64,000 bases of DNA from Amorphochlora amoebiformis (GCA_054601695.1 BAAHQB010000008.1:558001-622000); one strand, 5' to 3'. Numbered from the stretch's first letter, positions 14,590 through 31,356 are shown. The notes: a model not told the origin generated them from the letters alone. Numbers and translations are program-made.

Positions 14590-15266
14590 CCCTTGCTCTC
14601 ACCTAACCCTAACCCTAACCCCAACCCTAATCCTAACTTGAGCCCAAAGCAAACCCTAACTGCAGGGCCGGGCCGCTAGAACACGACACTACGGCTGGAG
14701 TATAATTTTGTCAGTATATATATGATGTTTAACCCGTTGCGAGAGTGAAGATTTTGTAGGTACCGTTGAAGATTATCAGCGGATATATCTAGTATATTAG
14801 TTATTTTGTCTATAGAGTATAGGTACAACTGTACAAACCAGAACATAAACTAAAAGTGTAACCACGATAACCTAGTGACTAGAGCATGAGGCTAAATTTG
14901 GTAGATATAACCTATAACACAACAGACCCGTATCTAGATATCTAGGATATACTAGAAATATGAAAACTAGACTACATGTTACCTAGTCGAGATAGTGCAT
15001 GTAAGTCTTTAAGTCTAATCAGTATATATCTAGTATCTAGAGTACATCCTAGATAGATCATACGGTAGATATTCTATGGTATATATTCTAGATATTTGGC
15101 GAGTTAGAGTCTTTGATGATCAAAGATAATTATGCCCCTCCGATATACGCTTGCGAATTGTGAGCTAGATATACTAGATATAGCGAAGTTGGATAACAAC
15201 TAGCTAGACTAGAGCAACATCTACTAGTAGTAGAACATATGTACAGGTCTCTAGGTTTGCCGCTGT
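14590..15266. other. Convergent 3' spacer rich in CTAG
   Basis: This lies between the stop of DYNC2LI1 (plus) and the stop of the TLDc gene (minus). After a short CCCTAA tract (14595-14660) the sequence is non-repetitive but crowded with CTAG and near-palindromic TATCTAGATA-like words (14780-15260). No open frame or known RNA is visible. It probably holds both 3' untranslated regions. Confidence 0.5.
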
Positions 15267-15410
15267 TTAGTCCATCAGATCAGACAACGGCGCTGGTGCC
15301 CAGACTTCAACCTTGTATATCTTGAAATCGCGGTCGTACGACAGAGGAGGAGATGTAAATGTCTCGCATTTCTCACTCGTCCTGATATAGATATGAATAT
15401 GTATATGAAA

Positions 15411-15453
<43 letters not shown>

Positions 15454-15619
15454 CATATCTATGTCTCGCTATTTATATAGCATTAACTTTATATATATAT
15501 ATATAATATATATATATAAATGTATATGCATGTGTGTATATTACATATATTAGATATATATACGCGTTTAAGATATCTTCTTCATATATACAATGTATCG
15601 TATAGTATATATATCTATC

Positions 15620-15654
<35 letters not shown>

Positions 15655-16246
15655 CTACCCTTCATCGAAATGGCGGTCCAGTCGTAGTGCGTATCCCCCA
15701 GAGCCCCCACTGAATAGTTAAGGGTTAGCGTTAGGGTTCGCTTAGGGTTAGGATCAGAATATTCAGCATGTCTTAGTCCGAGGACCATCGACTCCTCCAC
15801 ATTGTGGGGCTATGGTTAGGATCAGATTATTCAGGCTGTGGTTAGGGTTAGGGTAAGGGTTGGGTTAGGATCAGATTATTCAGCATGTCTTAGTCCTAGG
15901 ACCATTGACTCCTTCACTGGGTGGGGCTATAGTGCTGTTTGGGATAACAGCAATATAGGGTTGGGTTAGGGTAAGGGTTAGGTTTGGGGTCAGGGTTAGG
16001 GTTTTATATCAGTGGTTTAGGGGACCTTTAGCAAATCACGTCTTGTATATACATATTATATTTATGCGCGCATATATATATTATGTATATATATAAATAT
16101 ATAGTGTATTTACATGCATATATAAATATATATATATGTAAATAATATTTACATATATATATATACGTATTATATATACATAGATATAATATATATATAT
16201 ATATATATATGTAATATATATATGTGTATATACATATATATATTAA

Positions 16247-16277
<31 letters not shown>

Positions 16278-16538
16278 CATGTTAGTTGTAGATTATTGTT
16301 GAGGTGTGGGGTTAGGAATGTTTATCTATGTGGATAAATATGTGTATATGTCATGGATATGTAGGTACTATATGTATATATATATATATATGTATTTTTT
16401 TAATACTTATATCTATATCTGTTTGCATATATACATGTATATATATATATATATATAAATATATATACGTACATATGTATATGTTGTTGTATGTATGAAC
16501 ATATATATTTTTACACATTTACGTGTACGTATTTATTA

Positions 16539-16570
<32 letters not shown>

Positions 16571-16671
16571 GTACATATTTGTATATATATATATATATAA
16601 TAGCATATACTATATAATATATATATATATATATATGTTATGCATTCATGGCTATCATTCCCAGATCCATT

Positions 16672-16713
<42 letters not shown>

Positions 16714-16811
16714 GCATATACACATATATATATTTACATATGTATATATATATAGCCTATATATATATGCATAGACCAAATCCAATTATACTAAACAAAA
16801 ATTTTACATGT

Positions 16812-16854
<43 letters not shown>

Positions 16855-16920
16855 TATGTATATATATATATGCCTATATACACCATACTCATATATACAT
16901 ATCCATACATATAAATATAT

Positions 16921-16976
<56 letters not shown>

Positions 16977-18237
16977 ACTATATATACCCTCCAAATGCCA
17001 GAGTATTCTTTTTACACAAAATAAACAGCTCATTCCGTCCGCTCCACTCGTATTTCGTAACCCTCTGGATTAGGGTTAGGGTTGGGGTTAGGGTTGGGAT
17101 TAGGGTTAGGGTTAGGATTAGGATTAGGGTTATATATACATATGTATATCTATTTTTACATATATAATATATACATGTGTACATATATAGGCTTAGGATT
17201 ACGGTTAAGATTAGGCTTAGGGCTGGAATTAGGGTTAGGATAAGGTGTATGGTTAGGGTTAGGATTAGGGTTAGGGTTAGGGTTAGGATTAGGGTTAGGG
17301 TTAGAGATTCCGACCCTCTTCTCGCTCAGTGCTTTCTTCCCGTCGGTTTTCATATCATCTTCTTGTGGTTCGACCTAGGGTTAGGGTTAGGGTTAGGGTT
17401 AGGATCAGATTATTCGGCAAGTCTTAGTCCGAGGACCATTGACTCCTCCACATTGTGGGGCTACGGATAGGGTTAGGGTAAGGGTTAGGATCAGATCAGA
17501 TTATTCAGCATGTGGTAGTCCGAGGACCATTGGCTCCTCCACAGAGTGGTTACAGTGCTGTTAGGGACAACAGCAGGGTTAGGGTTAGGGTTAGGGTTAG
17601 GGTTAGGGTTAGGGTTAGGGTTAGGGTTAGGGTTGGAGACAGGATGTGCGGCTGATAAACCTTTGACGATTAGGGTTAGGGTTAGGGTTAGGGTTAGGGT
17701 TAGGGTTAGGGTTAGGGTTAGGATCAGACTATTCAGCATGTCTTAGCCCGAAGACCATTCAGAGTTAGGGTTAGGGTTAGGGTTAGGGTTATGGTTTAGG
17801 GTTAGGGTTAGGGTTACCTTGAAAATAAATGTCAACCCATTCCCTCCATAGCTCTCGTCAACTTATTAGGTTGTATATATAATATATATATATATATATG
17901 TATATATGTATATATGTTGTATGTATAGATGTATTTTATAATACATCTGCATAGAATACATGGATATTTTTTTGGCATTGCGTTGTATATATGTATATAT
18001 ATATACAATATATATATATATATATATATATGTACGTTAGAGTGTAGATTGGATTTAGGGTTTGGGTTATGTCAGCGCTAGGTTTCGGGTATATTTTTAT
18101 ATACATATATTCATATATATATATATATATATAAATATAAATATACATAAAACTAAACATATATATATACATACACATATATACATATATATATATATAT
18201 ATATATGTATAATACATATACACAAACATATATATAT

Positions 18238-18294
<57 letters not shown>

Positions 18295-18316
18295 GTACCG
18301 GTTGGGTTATGTTAGG

Positions 18317-18351
<35 letters not shown>

Positions 18352-18532
18352 CATATATATATATATATATACATAGATATGTATATATTTATACATTATA
18401 TATATATATATACATACAATATGGATATACACATACCTACATATAGATAAGAGTTCTGTTTCGATTTAGGGTTCCGGGGGTTTGAGGTGAGTTAATAATA
18501 TAACTATATATGCACTATTATATACATACATA

Positions 18533-18572
<40 letters not shown>

Positions 18573-18672
18573 AAGCACACCCAAGTTGAAAATCCTAACC
18601 CTAATGTGTTAAAATCACGGTTACCATAGTATTTTGAGTTGGCGAACACTCCGAATACGTTACGATGGGCAT

Positions 18673-18716
<44 letters not shown>

Positions 18717-19293
18717 GTACTATGTATGTGTATGTATGTACTACATATTGTGTATGTATTTATTTATGTGTGTGTTATGTGCATATGACGTGTATGTGTG
18801 TACTATATATGTGTATGTATGTACCATATGTGTGTATGTATTGATGTGCTTGTATGTACTAAATGTGTGTATATGTGTGTACTATATATGTGTATGTATG
18901 TATGTATTCACTGTGTGCTATGTGCATATGATGTGTATGTGTGTACTATATATGTGTATGTATGTACTATATATGTGTATGTATGTGCATATGATGTGTA
19001 TGTATGTCCTATATATGTGTATGTATGTATACTATATATGTGTATGTATGTACTATATATGTGTATGCATGTACTATATATGTGTATGTATGTATATACT
19101 TACGTGTGTGCTATGTGCATATGATGCATAAGTATACATACATACACATATATAGTACTATATATACATGAATGTACTTATTTACGTATGTAGCGTGTAT
19201 GTGTATATGTATATATGTATGTATGAGTATATTTATGTATGTATGTATGTAAAGAGTATATTTATGTATGTATGTACCAACACGCCTCTAACC

Positions 19294-19327
<34 letters not shown>

Positions 19328-19453
19328 ATACATATACACATATGCATTTAAAACATACAATTTGATATAATTGATAACCTGTACTAAAAGCAGTGAATCC
19401 GGCACTCCTCTGACCACACGATAAAACTTATTCAAGTCTGCACCATCCTATGT

Positions 19454-19507
<54 letters not shown>

Positions 19508-20777
19508 TATACATATATATATTTAATATCTCCACACACACACATATGTATGTATATGTATATATGCATTCTTATATGTAAACGCATATGTATATGTAAT
19601 ATATATATGTATATATATATGTATATATGTATAAATATAATATATATATATATACAAAAATATATATATTTTATACCTGTATAAATCCAAACAATGTGTC
19701 ATCACATTTATACTCTCATATATAGCTGAGTATTTTACCCTATACCCACGTAGGTTCTATGCTCACGTAAATATCATTCACGTATACTCTCAGATATAGT
19801 TGAATAATACTCTCAGATATAGCCCGGTAATACTGGGAGATAAGGCTGAACAATACTCTCAGATATTGCTGAATAATACCCTCAGATATTGCTGAATGAT
19901 ACCCTCAGATATTGCTGAATGATACCCTCAGATATTGCTGAATGATACTCTCAGATATTGCTGAATAATACTCTCGAATAGTACTCTTATTTTACACTCT
20001 CAGATATATATATATACATATGTATATACATAGTACATCTCTCTACGACAGCATATACACACACACGTACATCACATCTTGTGTAATGAATATGTATGCC
20101 AACACGACACCGTGGTTTTTGTATCTTTGTGCTAGACAGCCCAGAGTATGCCCCAGACTGCCCAGAAATTCCAAGAAATTTCCCAGAAAATTCCCAGAAA
20201 ATTGAACGAAAAATACACCTGTAAGTCATATATTTTTCGCCAGTCTTCGATATGGAGGTGAGCTGGGGTGAGGGCAACAATCTGAGGAATAATACATAAT
20301 TTAATAAATCTCATATTTTGAATGTGGGATTTCACTGTGTGTATGCAAAGAGATGTATACATACGTTTGATATGTATATGTATGTGTCTGTGTATATGTA
20401 AATAATATATATATATATATATACATTATATATAATATATATAGAGTGAGGGTATGTCCATATGTGTGCAATCTTTTTGTATGAATATACAGCTAATATA
20501 TATATATATATATATATAATAAAATATATGTATATATATTAAAATATATAATGTACATTACATACATACATATATATATATATATACAGTATAGATATTT
20601 ATATATACACATCGTGATTACGTATATCATATAATGACAAACATGTATACATATTTACATATATATAATATATATATATATATATAAATATATATATATA
20701 TCATATATCAACCCATATACATATTTATTTAAATATACACATATATATATATATATATAATATATATATATGTACAT

Positions 20778-20822
<45 letters not shown>

Positions 20823-21027
20823 TACACATACACAAAACTAAGGTTTCACACACACACTCATACAGTCATAACAATTACGAATCAAACCATATAAACATAA
20901 TATATATATATATATATATATATATCCATACAATATATACAAATGTTTACAAACTTTTGTTATTACATTACCCTCTTAAAAGTAGCCTCTGATGCCATAA
21001 GGCTCTTTCCTATGGTTAATGTATATG

Positions 21028-21058
<31 letters not shown>

Positions 21059-21082
21059 TATGTACATTTATATATATATATA

Positions 21083-21138
<56 letters not shown>

Positions 21139-21411
21139 ATATATATAGTATATATATTTATGTATATATATATATATATGTATATACATATGCACACATT
21201 ATGCACTGCATACTTTTATTAATATATATATATATATATATATTATATGTATATATACCATAACATACAATAAAATGTTATGTATATTCTCATATTATAT
21301 ATGTTTGTATATATACATGTATATGATACATATATATATACATATGTATAATATATGTATATACATATAGGTATATATATATATATATATGTCGTTGTTG
21401 CAAACTCTTAC

Positions 21412-21444
<33 letters not shown>

Positions 21445-21521
21445 CTAAATACATATATATATATATATATACCTAGTAACTGAATGTCCAAATCTTCCTC
21501 TTCTGCTTCTTTCTGTATAAT

Positions 21522-21566
<45 letters not shown>

Positions 21567-21587
21567 TATGTATGTATATATATGCAG

Positions 21588-21626
<39 letters not shown>

Positions 21627-21692
21627 GTAAATATATAGATAAAAATGTACCGTAAATAATGTCGTAAAAAGTCCATGCATGTATGTATAACT

Positions 21693-21723
<31 letters not shown>

Positions 21724-21948
21724 GATATATATATATTATTTATGTATATAAATATTTATACATATATATATTCATATATTTATGTAACTGTAGTGTTTGG
21801 TATATTTATCATTTATTATATATATATATATATACATTTATGCATATCCTTATGTATAAATGTACATAAGTTATATCCAATATATAAATACAACATATAT
21901 ATATATATGTATATATACATTTGCATTCTATTGAAATGCATATGTAAT

Positions 21949-21998
<50 letters not shown>

Positions 21999-22067
21999 TG
22001 CATATTCTTTATCTATCTAGTTCACATTTTACACATATACATACACACTCACGTATATACGGAAAAG

Positions 22068-22108
<41 letters not shown>

Positions 22109-22760
22109 CCATAGGAGGAGGAGCCGACTGGGGCCTAAAAGAGACAAATAGATGTATAACTACAAATGTTGGGAACGTATATATCATATAGATATATATT
22201 GTACATATCAATATATGAATGTTACTTATGCATGTAGATAAATATGCTATACTGACATTTGCATTTATAAAATGTATAAATATATTTTATATTTATACTT
22301 ACACGTAAACAAATAGACCATATATATATATGTATATATATATTTATATATATATATATATATAACATACACATATTCTTGCCATAATATACCGCAAGGT
22401 TTAAGAGAATCAGGGAAAACTAAAAGCATTAATAAGCCATTCTTCTTATATATATATATATTATATGTATATATACATATATAATGTATTAGATGTATAT
22501 GTATCATTTATATACATATAGATATATACTTTTATATACATATATATATATATATATTATATATATATATATATTATATATATTTATATATATATATATA
22601 TATTATATAATGACCATTTACACACTACACATGTAGATATATCTACACACACATATATAATTTATACGTACATTTAGAAGTATACATACATGCATATATA
22701 TATATATATATATACATATACATAATATTCGTACATATATCTCTACACACACATATATAT

Positions 22761-22793
<33 letters not shown>

Positions 22794-22854
22794 TGAAGAC
22801 GTCCCATGGGGCGGAGGAGGCTTTTTATTTCATATATACACATACATATACATA

Positions 22855-22909
<55 letters not shown>

Positions 22910-23514
22910 TTACTTTGGGGGTGGTCCATGCGGCTCAGGAGGTTTGAAAATCCCCCGCTTTTTTTTTTCTTTTTTAATTTTCGAACTGGATTGGGAGCTT
23001 TTTCTGATGATATTGTATATTTACTTATATATATATATATATGTGTTGTGTAATATCTATACTTGTATGTGTATGCATATATATATATGTGTGTATATAT
23101 ATATATATATATTTGTATGTGTGTGTATGTGTATGGAATATATACATACATATACATGTGCGAAAAACAGACATTTATACATACACACATATATACATAA
23201 ATATATATGTATATATATATTTCATATACATATATATATTATATATATATATTTCATATATATATATATATATTATTTATGTATATGCGTATACAAATAT
23301 ATTATATTCATATACATATATATATATACACATATATGTATATAGTATTTATATATACACACACACATATGTATATATATATATGTGTGTATATGTATAT
23401 TATAATATATATATATATATACATATATACATATGTATAATATTTATATATATATATATATATCTATATATATATATGTATATATATAAACATAGGCGGG
23501 AATCTTGTGTGACC

Positions 23515-23552
<38 letters not shown>

Positions 23553-23796
23553 TAATATATATAATGTATACAGATATACACATATTATTTTTTCTACACA
23601 TGCACACACACATATATATATACATACATATTTACACGTATATATACACATATATATATAATATAATATATATATATATATATAAATATATATATATACC
23701 GAGAGGGTGGAAATATCGTGAAACCTTCAGGGTGTGCGGCTTTGGTAGCTTTGTGCATAAGTATTGCCTATATATATATGTATATGTATACATGTA

Positions 23797-23830
<34 letters not shown>

Positions 23831-23894
23831 TGTGGAATACAGTTACATAACTTCACATACCTGTAATACTGCCTTCTGTAACTCTTTCCAAAGG

Positions 23895-23926
<32 letters not shown>

Positions 23927-23946
23927 TGAAGGACCTACTGTACGTT

Positions 23947-23978
<32 letters not shown>

Positions 23979-24061
23979 TCGCACACACACACACACACAC
24001 ACATATGTGTGTATATATATTATGTAAATATATTTTTACATACGTGCATGTTGCAAGTACG

Positions 24062-24096
<35 letters not shown>

Positions 24097-24152
24097 GGAT
24101 ATGTATATATATTATATATATATATATATCTAATACACATATGCATTTATAC

Positions 24153-24188
<36 letters not shown>

Positions 24189-25789
24189 CTGTAATACACA
24201 TATGCATTTAGGTATAAATACTAGCTCTTTAATCTTTTTGGGTAGCTATATATATACATATTTACATATATGTATATATAATATTATATAATAAAAATTT
24301 ATATATTTAAATACACACATATAAATGCACCACCATTATATACATACATACACACGTATACACATATACACATATAATACATATATATATATATATATAA
24401 TATACATGTATAATATATAGATATCTATACCAGCTGTATAAGCTGAGCAACTTCCTCTAAGTTTTGCAAGCCTTTCTCGGCATTCTGGCCTTTCTCGGCA
24501 TTCTGGCCTTTCTCGGCATTCTCGCCTTTCTCGGCATCCTCAGCATTCTCTCTAACACAAAAACAGAAACGAACACATCAGAAATGTAATTCATAGTTAT
24601 CTATGATAAGCGTAGTTATGTGTAATGTAAGGCTAAGGTTAACCGTAGTTAGGCATATGGTAAGCGTAGTTATGTGTAATGTAAGGCTAAGGTTAACCGT
24701 AGTTAGGCATATGGTAAGCGTAGTTATGTGTTAATCGTAGTTAGGTATATGGTAAGCGTAGTTATGTGTAATGTATGGCTAAGGTTAACCGTAGTTAGGC
24801 ATATGATAAGCGTAGTTATGTGTAATGTAAGGCTAAGGTTAACCGCAGTTAGACATATGGTAAGCGTAGTTATGTGTAATGTAAGGTTAGGTTAATCGTA
24901 GTTAGATATATGGTAAGCGTAGTCATGTGTAATGTAAGGCTAAGGTTAACCGTAGTTAGGCATATGGTAAGCGTAGTTATGTGTAATGTAAGGCTAAGGT
25001 TAACCGCAGTTAGACATATGGTAAGCGTAGTTATGTATAATGTATGGCTAAGGTTAACCGTAGTTAGGCATATGATAAGCGTAGTTATGTGTAATGTAAG
25101 GTTAGGTTAATCGTAGTTAGGCATATGGTAAGCGTAGTTATGTGTAATGTAAGGCTAAGGTTAACCGTAGTTAGGCATATGGTAAGCGTAGTTATGTGTT
25201 AATCGTAGTTAGGTATATGGTAAGCGTAGTTATGTGTAATGTATGGCTAAGGTTAACCGTAGTTAGGCATATGATAAGCGTAGTTATGTGTAATGTAAGG
25301 CTAAGGTTAACCGCAGTTAGACATATGGTAAGCGTAGTTATGTGTAATACAAGGTTAGGTTAATCGTAGTTAGGCATATGGTAAGCGTAGTTATGTGTAA
25401 TGTATGGCTAAGGTTAACCGCAGTTAGACATATGGTAAGCGTAGTTATGTGTAATGTAAGGCTAAGGTTAACCGCAGTTAGACATATGGTAAGCGTAGTT
25501 ATGTATAATGTATGGCTAAGGTTAACCGTAGTTAGGCATATGGTAAGCATAGTTATGTGTAATGCAAACCGTAGTTAGGCATATGGTAAGCGTAGTTATG
25601 TGTAATTTAGGGTTAAGGTAATCGTAGTTAGGGCAAATAGTAAGGGTAGTTATGTAAGGTTAGTGTTAAGCATATTTTAAGCATATCCATATTTATAATA
25701 TGCATAATATATGTATATATGTCGGGTATATATGGGAGTACAAACACATATAAACATATACATGAAAAATGTATAAGAAGAGGCATGTG

Positions 25790-25841
<52 letters not shown>

Positions 25842-26319
25842 GTATGTATCCAACTAGGTTGGCTATAACGTTAAGGTGGGGCTTCAGTTTAGTTGAGGTC
25901 TAAGTGTGATTAAATATATAATATATATATATAAATATGTACATACATACGGTGTAAGGATACATCATAATATGGCATCCTGATATATTACTATAGCTGT
26001 GTACCTAATATGATAAATATGACATTATATTTGAGGATATAACATCATTATATACTGTAGCTAGAATGTGATTTAGGATATACCATATATATATATGTAT
26101 ATATATATATATACATATATACACATAGGTAGGGTTAGGATGACTTTTTCTTGATGTGGAGGGAACGTCTGGGGTTTTCGACGGGTTTGCCCTTCTACGG
26201 ATATTAAGTATGTGATATATGTGCATATTAAAATATGTGATATATGCATATTAAAATATGTGATATGTGTGTGTGTATGTCTGTATGTGTATGAATTTGG
26301 TAGATATGACCAAATATAT

Positions 26320-26367
<48 letters not shown>

Positions 26368-27808
26368 TGTGCATATATAGAGCGTATTGGATATATTCAT
26401 ATATATATATATATATATATGTATACATGCACTACATATCCGTACATTTTGTTGATAAACAGACACATCAGATGACAAGTAAACAGACGTAAGTGTACAT
26501 ATTCATACACAAATCATACATACAGTCCATGACTACCTTCCTCTCTTCCGACGGTAAGAACCGATTCAAATATCCCTAACATATACCATTACCAGTTAGG
26601 GTTAGGGTTAGGTTAGGGTTGGGCTAGGGTTAGGGTTAGGGTTAGGGTTAGGGTTAGGGTTAGGGTAACAGTAAGCCTCTCTCTCCACAGCTTTCAAAAA
26701 ATAAGTGTATAATGTAAACTTCCTCCAATCTCCAGGTTAGGGTTAGGGATAAGGTTAGGGTTAGGGTTAGATTTAGGGTTAGGATTAGATAAAATCGAAC
26801 CTTCTTGAGTACGAGAGACACGAAGGATTCCGAGGGCTTCTCTACCTCGACCCTGGGGTTGGGGTTAAAGGTTAGGGTTAGAGGTTTGGCGTAGAAGTTA
26901 GGGTTAGAGGTTAGGGTTAGGGGTTAGGATTAGAGATTAAGCGTAGAAGTTAGGGTTAGAGGTTAGGGTTAAGGGTTAGGATTAGAGGGTAGGGTTAAGG
27001 GTTAGGATTAGAGGTTAGGCGTAGAAGTTAGGGTTTAGACGTTAGGGTTAGAGATTAGGATTAGAGGTTAAGATTAGAGGTAAAGAGGTTAGGGTTAGAG
27101 ATTAGGATTAGAGGTTAAGAATAGAGGTTTAAGATCAGAGGTTTCGGATCAGAGGAGGAAATAGTAGTTCAGATTGGGAAAGGGTTAGTTCGGGATAAGT
27201 TACGGCTAGGGTTAGGATAGGGCTACGGTTAGGGTTAGGGTTAGGGGAAGGGTTAGGGTTAGAGTCAGGGTTAGGATCAGATTATTCAGCATGTCTTAGT
27301 CTGAGGGCCATTGACTCCTCAACATGCTGAGGCTATGGGTGTGTGTTGTTGTGGTGGTGTATTGTGGGCATGGATGCGTGGTATGCGGGCCAAAAAAATG
27401 TATAGGTTAGGGTTAGGGTTAGGGTTAGGGTTAGGGTTAGGGTTAGGGTTCAATCAGACCATTTCACGGCCTCAATATCCGCCATGTCCACGCAAAATCG
27501 CTAGGTTGGGTAAGATCTTACGGTTAGGGTTGTTTGAGGTGGGTTAGGGTTAGGGTTAGGGTTAGGGTTAGGGTTAGGGTTGGGATTAGGCTAGGGTTGT
27601 GGTTAGGTTAGGGTTACTTCAGTCTTGTTAAGCTTGGGGTTGGGGTTAGGGTCAGGGTTGGGGTTAGGGTTAGGGTTGGGGTTAAGGTTAGGGTTGGGGT
27701 TAGGGTTGGGGTTAGGGTTATGAGGAAGAATAGTGTACATATGCAGATATTAGAGGTATGTATAATGACATATGTAAATATATATATATATATATGCATA
27801 TGTATTGT

Positions 27809-27858
<50 letters not shown>

Positions 27859-27916
27859 TGTGTATAATACATTAGATTTTAATAAATACGATACGATATG
27901 TGTATACATACGCATA

Positions 27917-27955
<39 letters not shown>

Positions 27956-29398
27956 TATACAAGAATAATAATAACATAATAATAGTAATAATGATGTAGT
28001 ATCAGTAATAATAAGGTATTTTCAGCATCCAAATGAATCAAATTTACCCAAACCAAACCACCAAAAAACAGGGAAATCACCCAAAAAAAACACAAGAGAA
28101 AGGTAGCGAAGCTTAACTTCTGGTTAGGGCTAGGGTTAGGGTTAGGGTTAGCTTTGCAGACCATACAAAGAAGTAGGGTTAGATTTAGGGTTAAGAATCA
28201 GATTATGCGACGTGAGCTAGGCATAAGACCAATACTTCCGACAATTCCGTCTCGATTTATCATGTTCGCGTAGGGTTAGGGTTAGGGTTAGGGTTAGGGT
28301 TAGGGTTAGGGTTAGGGTTAGGGTTAGGTTAGGGTTAGGGTTTACTTTGGAAGCATCGGAGTTGTCTGGCTCGAAGATGAAGAGAAACATAGTCAGAGTT
28401 ATTATCCTAGGGTTAGGGTAAGAGTTAGGGTTGGTTGGGGCGAGAGTTAGGGTTAAGATGCGAGCCCTAGGGTTAGGTTTTTCGGTTAGGGTTAGGGTTA
28501 GGGTTAGGGTTAGGGTAGGGATAGGGTTTCTGAGGGTTTTACTTACCCTGTGACGGCTTGAGCGTCATCTGTCAGCGTAACCGCTTTTCTGTGGATATAT
28601 ACCTCTCTTTATATATCATAATAATGTGATATATATATATATATACACATATCAGATATAATATACACACGCATATATACATATACATACATAAATATAT
28701 ATATATATATATAGATATATATATACATTTGGATATATACCGTTGGGAGCTAACCCTAACGCCAAAACCCTAACTCTAACCCTAACCCTAGCCCCAACCT
28801 GAATGGGTAGCCCATAAGGGTTTCGGGCTTCATCTTCTTATCGATCTGCTCTTTGAGCTTGCTTTCTTCAAGCCTAGGGTTAGGGTTAGGGTTAGGCTTA
28901 GGGTTAGGGTTAGGGTTAGGCTTAAGGTAGGGTTAGGGTTAGGGTTAGGGTTAGTTTTGAGAAGGAGGGGAGGCAAGGGTTAGGGTTGGGTTTGTGATTA
29001 GGTGGGGTTAGGGTTTAGTTTTTATATGGCGACCTTAGTTTATTGGTGAGGGTTGTTTCCGCTTTCTAGGGTTAGGGTTAGGGTTAGGGTTAGGGTTAGG
29101 GTTAGGGTTAGGGTTAGGATCAGATTATTCAGCATGTCTAAGTCCTAGGACCATTGACTCCCCCAGAGGTTTAGGATTAGGGTTAGGGTTAGGGTTAGGG
29201 TCAGGGTTAGGGTTAGGGTTAGGTTGGGGATAGGGTTTACCTTGATTATTTTCATTCTTGCAAGGGCCTATGGATGATATGTATGTGGGATATATGTATG
29301 TATATATATATATATATATGTATTTAATATATATATATATAATATATTTATATTATATATATATATATATTTATATATGTATAATATATGTGTATACG

Positions 29399-29456
<58 letters not shown>

Positions 29457-29634
29457 GTATATATGTATATATGTGTATATATACGCTTTGCACATGTACG
29501 AATATATATATATATATAAATATATATTATATACATATATAGATATATACATATATACACACATACACATATATTTAGATACATGAGACACATCAACATG
29601 AAAAGAAATATATTATGAAGATATCTATGAATAT

Positions 29635-29676
<42 letters not shown>

Positions 29677-29757
29677 ATATGCGTACACGCATACATACAT
29701 AATATATATTGTATATATATATGTATATATATATATATATGCATATATATATATATG

Positions 29758-29793
<36 letters not shown>

Positions 29794-30537
29794 TGTATAT
29801 GTATACACATATAATATACATATGTATATATATATATATATATGTATACATAATATATATATGCGTACATATATACATATATATATATATACATATATAT
29901 ACATGTATATACATATATATATATATATATATACATGTATACATGGCCATCTACACCTATACAATACACATCGACGAAAAGAAAAAGAAAGTATGAAAAA
30001 TAACCTGATTAAGATATATCTTGGTCTTATTTCGCTTCCTCTCAGCCTGCGCATAGCTATCCCTCAGATCTGTCAGCTCCGAATGCCTGTAAAATACCAC
30101 AGTTCTTTGTCTTTCTCAGATGTCACACAAACGTGTCACAATACACTCATGCTGCTCTTCGAGACCCCCTCGAGATTCCCCGAGATCTCTGGAGACTTCT
30201 CGAGGCCTTGGTAGCCGGGAAATCTCCGGAGTTGACACCCTCCGAGAACTCTAGAGACCCCTTGAGACCCTCGAGACCTATGGAGGCCTCTCTCGACACA
30301 GGTTGAGAATATTTTTCGAGATCTCTGGAGATTTTTCGAGATCTCTGGAGATTTTCCGAGATTTTTCGATTTTTTTCGAGATTTTTCGAGGCACGACGCG
30401 GTGTGTGGAATACCGTTTTTGTACGAGGTTGACACTGCTTTTGCGTTTTCGCTTGTGCTCGACAACTTCGGCGTTGATATCCCGGGCCTATATATGTGTG
30501 TGTATATATGTGTATATACATATTATATATATATACA

Positions 30538-30589
<52 letters not shown>

Positions 30590-30880
30590 ATGTACGCACA
30601 CACACACGTATGGAATGGAGGTGTGATGAAAAGGGAGAAGGAAACAGGGACAGGATTTGAGACGGAGGGAGAGAGAGGAAAAAGAGAGGAATATGAGAAA
30701 GAGAGAGGAGAGAGAGAGGGAGAGAGAGAAAAATTGAGAGAGAGCGAGGAGAGAGAGGGAGAAAAAGAGGAGATAGATGCGAAGAGAGAGAGGAGAGAGA
30801 GGGAGGGAGAGAAAGAGGAGATAGATGAGGGAGAGAGAGAGGAGAAAGAGTGAGAGAGAAGGAAGAGGTATATGAGAGAA

Positions 30881-30915
<35 letters not shown>

Positions 30916-31321
30916 TGGAGAGAGGGGGAGAGAAGGAGGAGATAGCTGAGAGGGAGAGAGGGAGAGGGAGGGAAAGAATCGAGATATATGAGAGAGAGGG
31001 AGAGAGAGAGGAGAGAGGGGGAGAGAAAGAGGAGAGAGATGAGAGAGAGAGAGAGAGGAGAGGGAGAGAGAGAAGGAAGAGGTATATGAGAGAGAGGAGA
31101 GAGGGGGAGAGAAAGAGCAGATCGTGGAGAGGGAGAGAGGGAGAGGGAGGGAGGGAAAGAGTGGAGATATATGAGAGAGAGAGGGGGGGGAAGACAATGG
31201 AGAAGAGGATGGTTGCATATGTATATGCAATATATATATTATCTATATATACATATATATATGTGTATATGTATGTATTGTATTCTCATATATGAAGAGA
31301 AAATAAGGTACGTATACATGG

Positions 31322-31356
<35 letters not shown>

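Noticed and set aside
16630-16675. TLDc exon encoding [11 protein letters not shown]
   Set aside because: There is no acceptor or donor at the right phase. Exons 29, 30 and 31 already join to a full TLDc domain; this looks like a decayed copy of the KCETFTS start of exon 31.
30523-31230. 235-residue Ser/Leu-rich frame on the minus strand and Arg/Glu-rich frames on plus
   Set aside because: They are pure translations of a (GA)n/(CT)n tract inside a TLDc intron.
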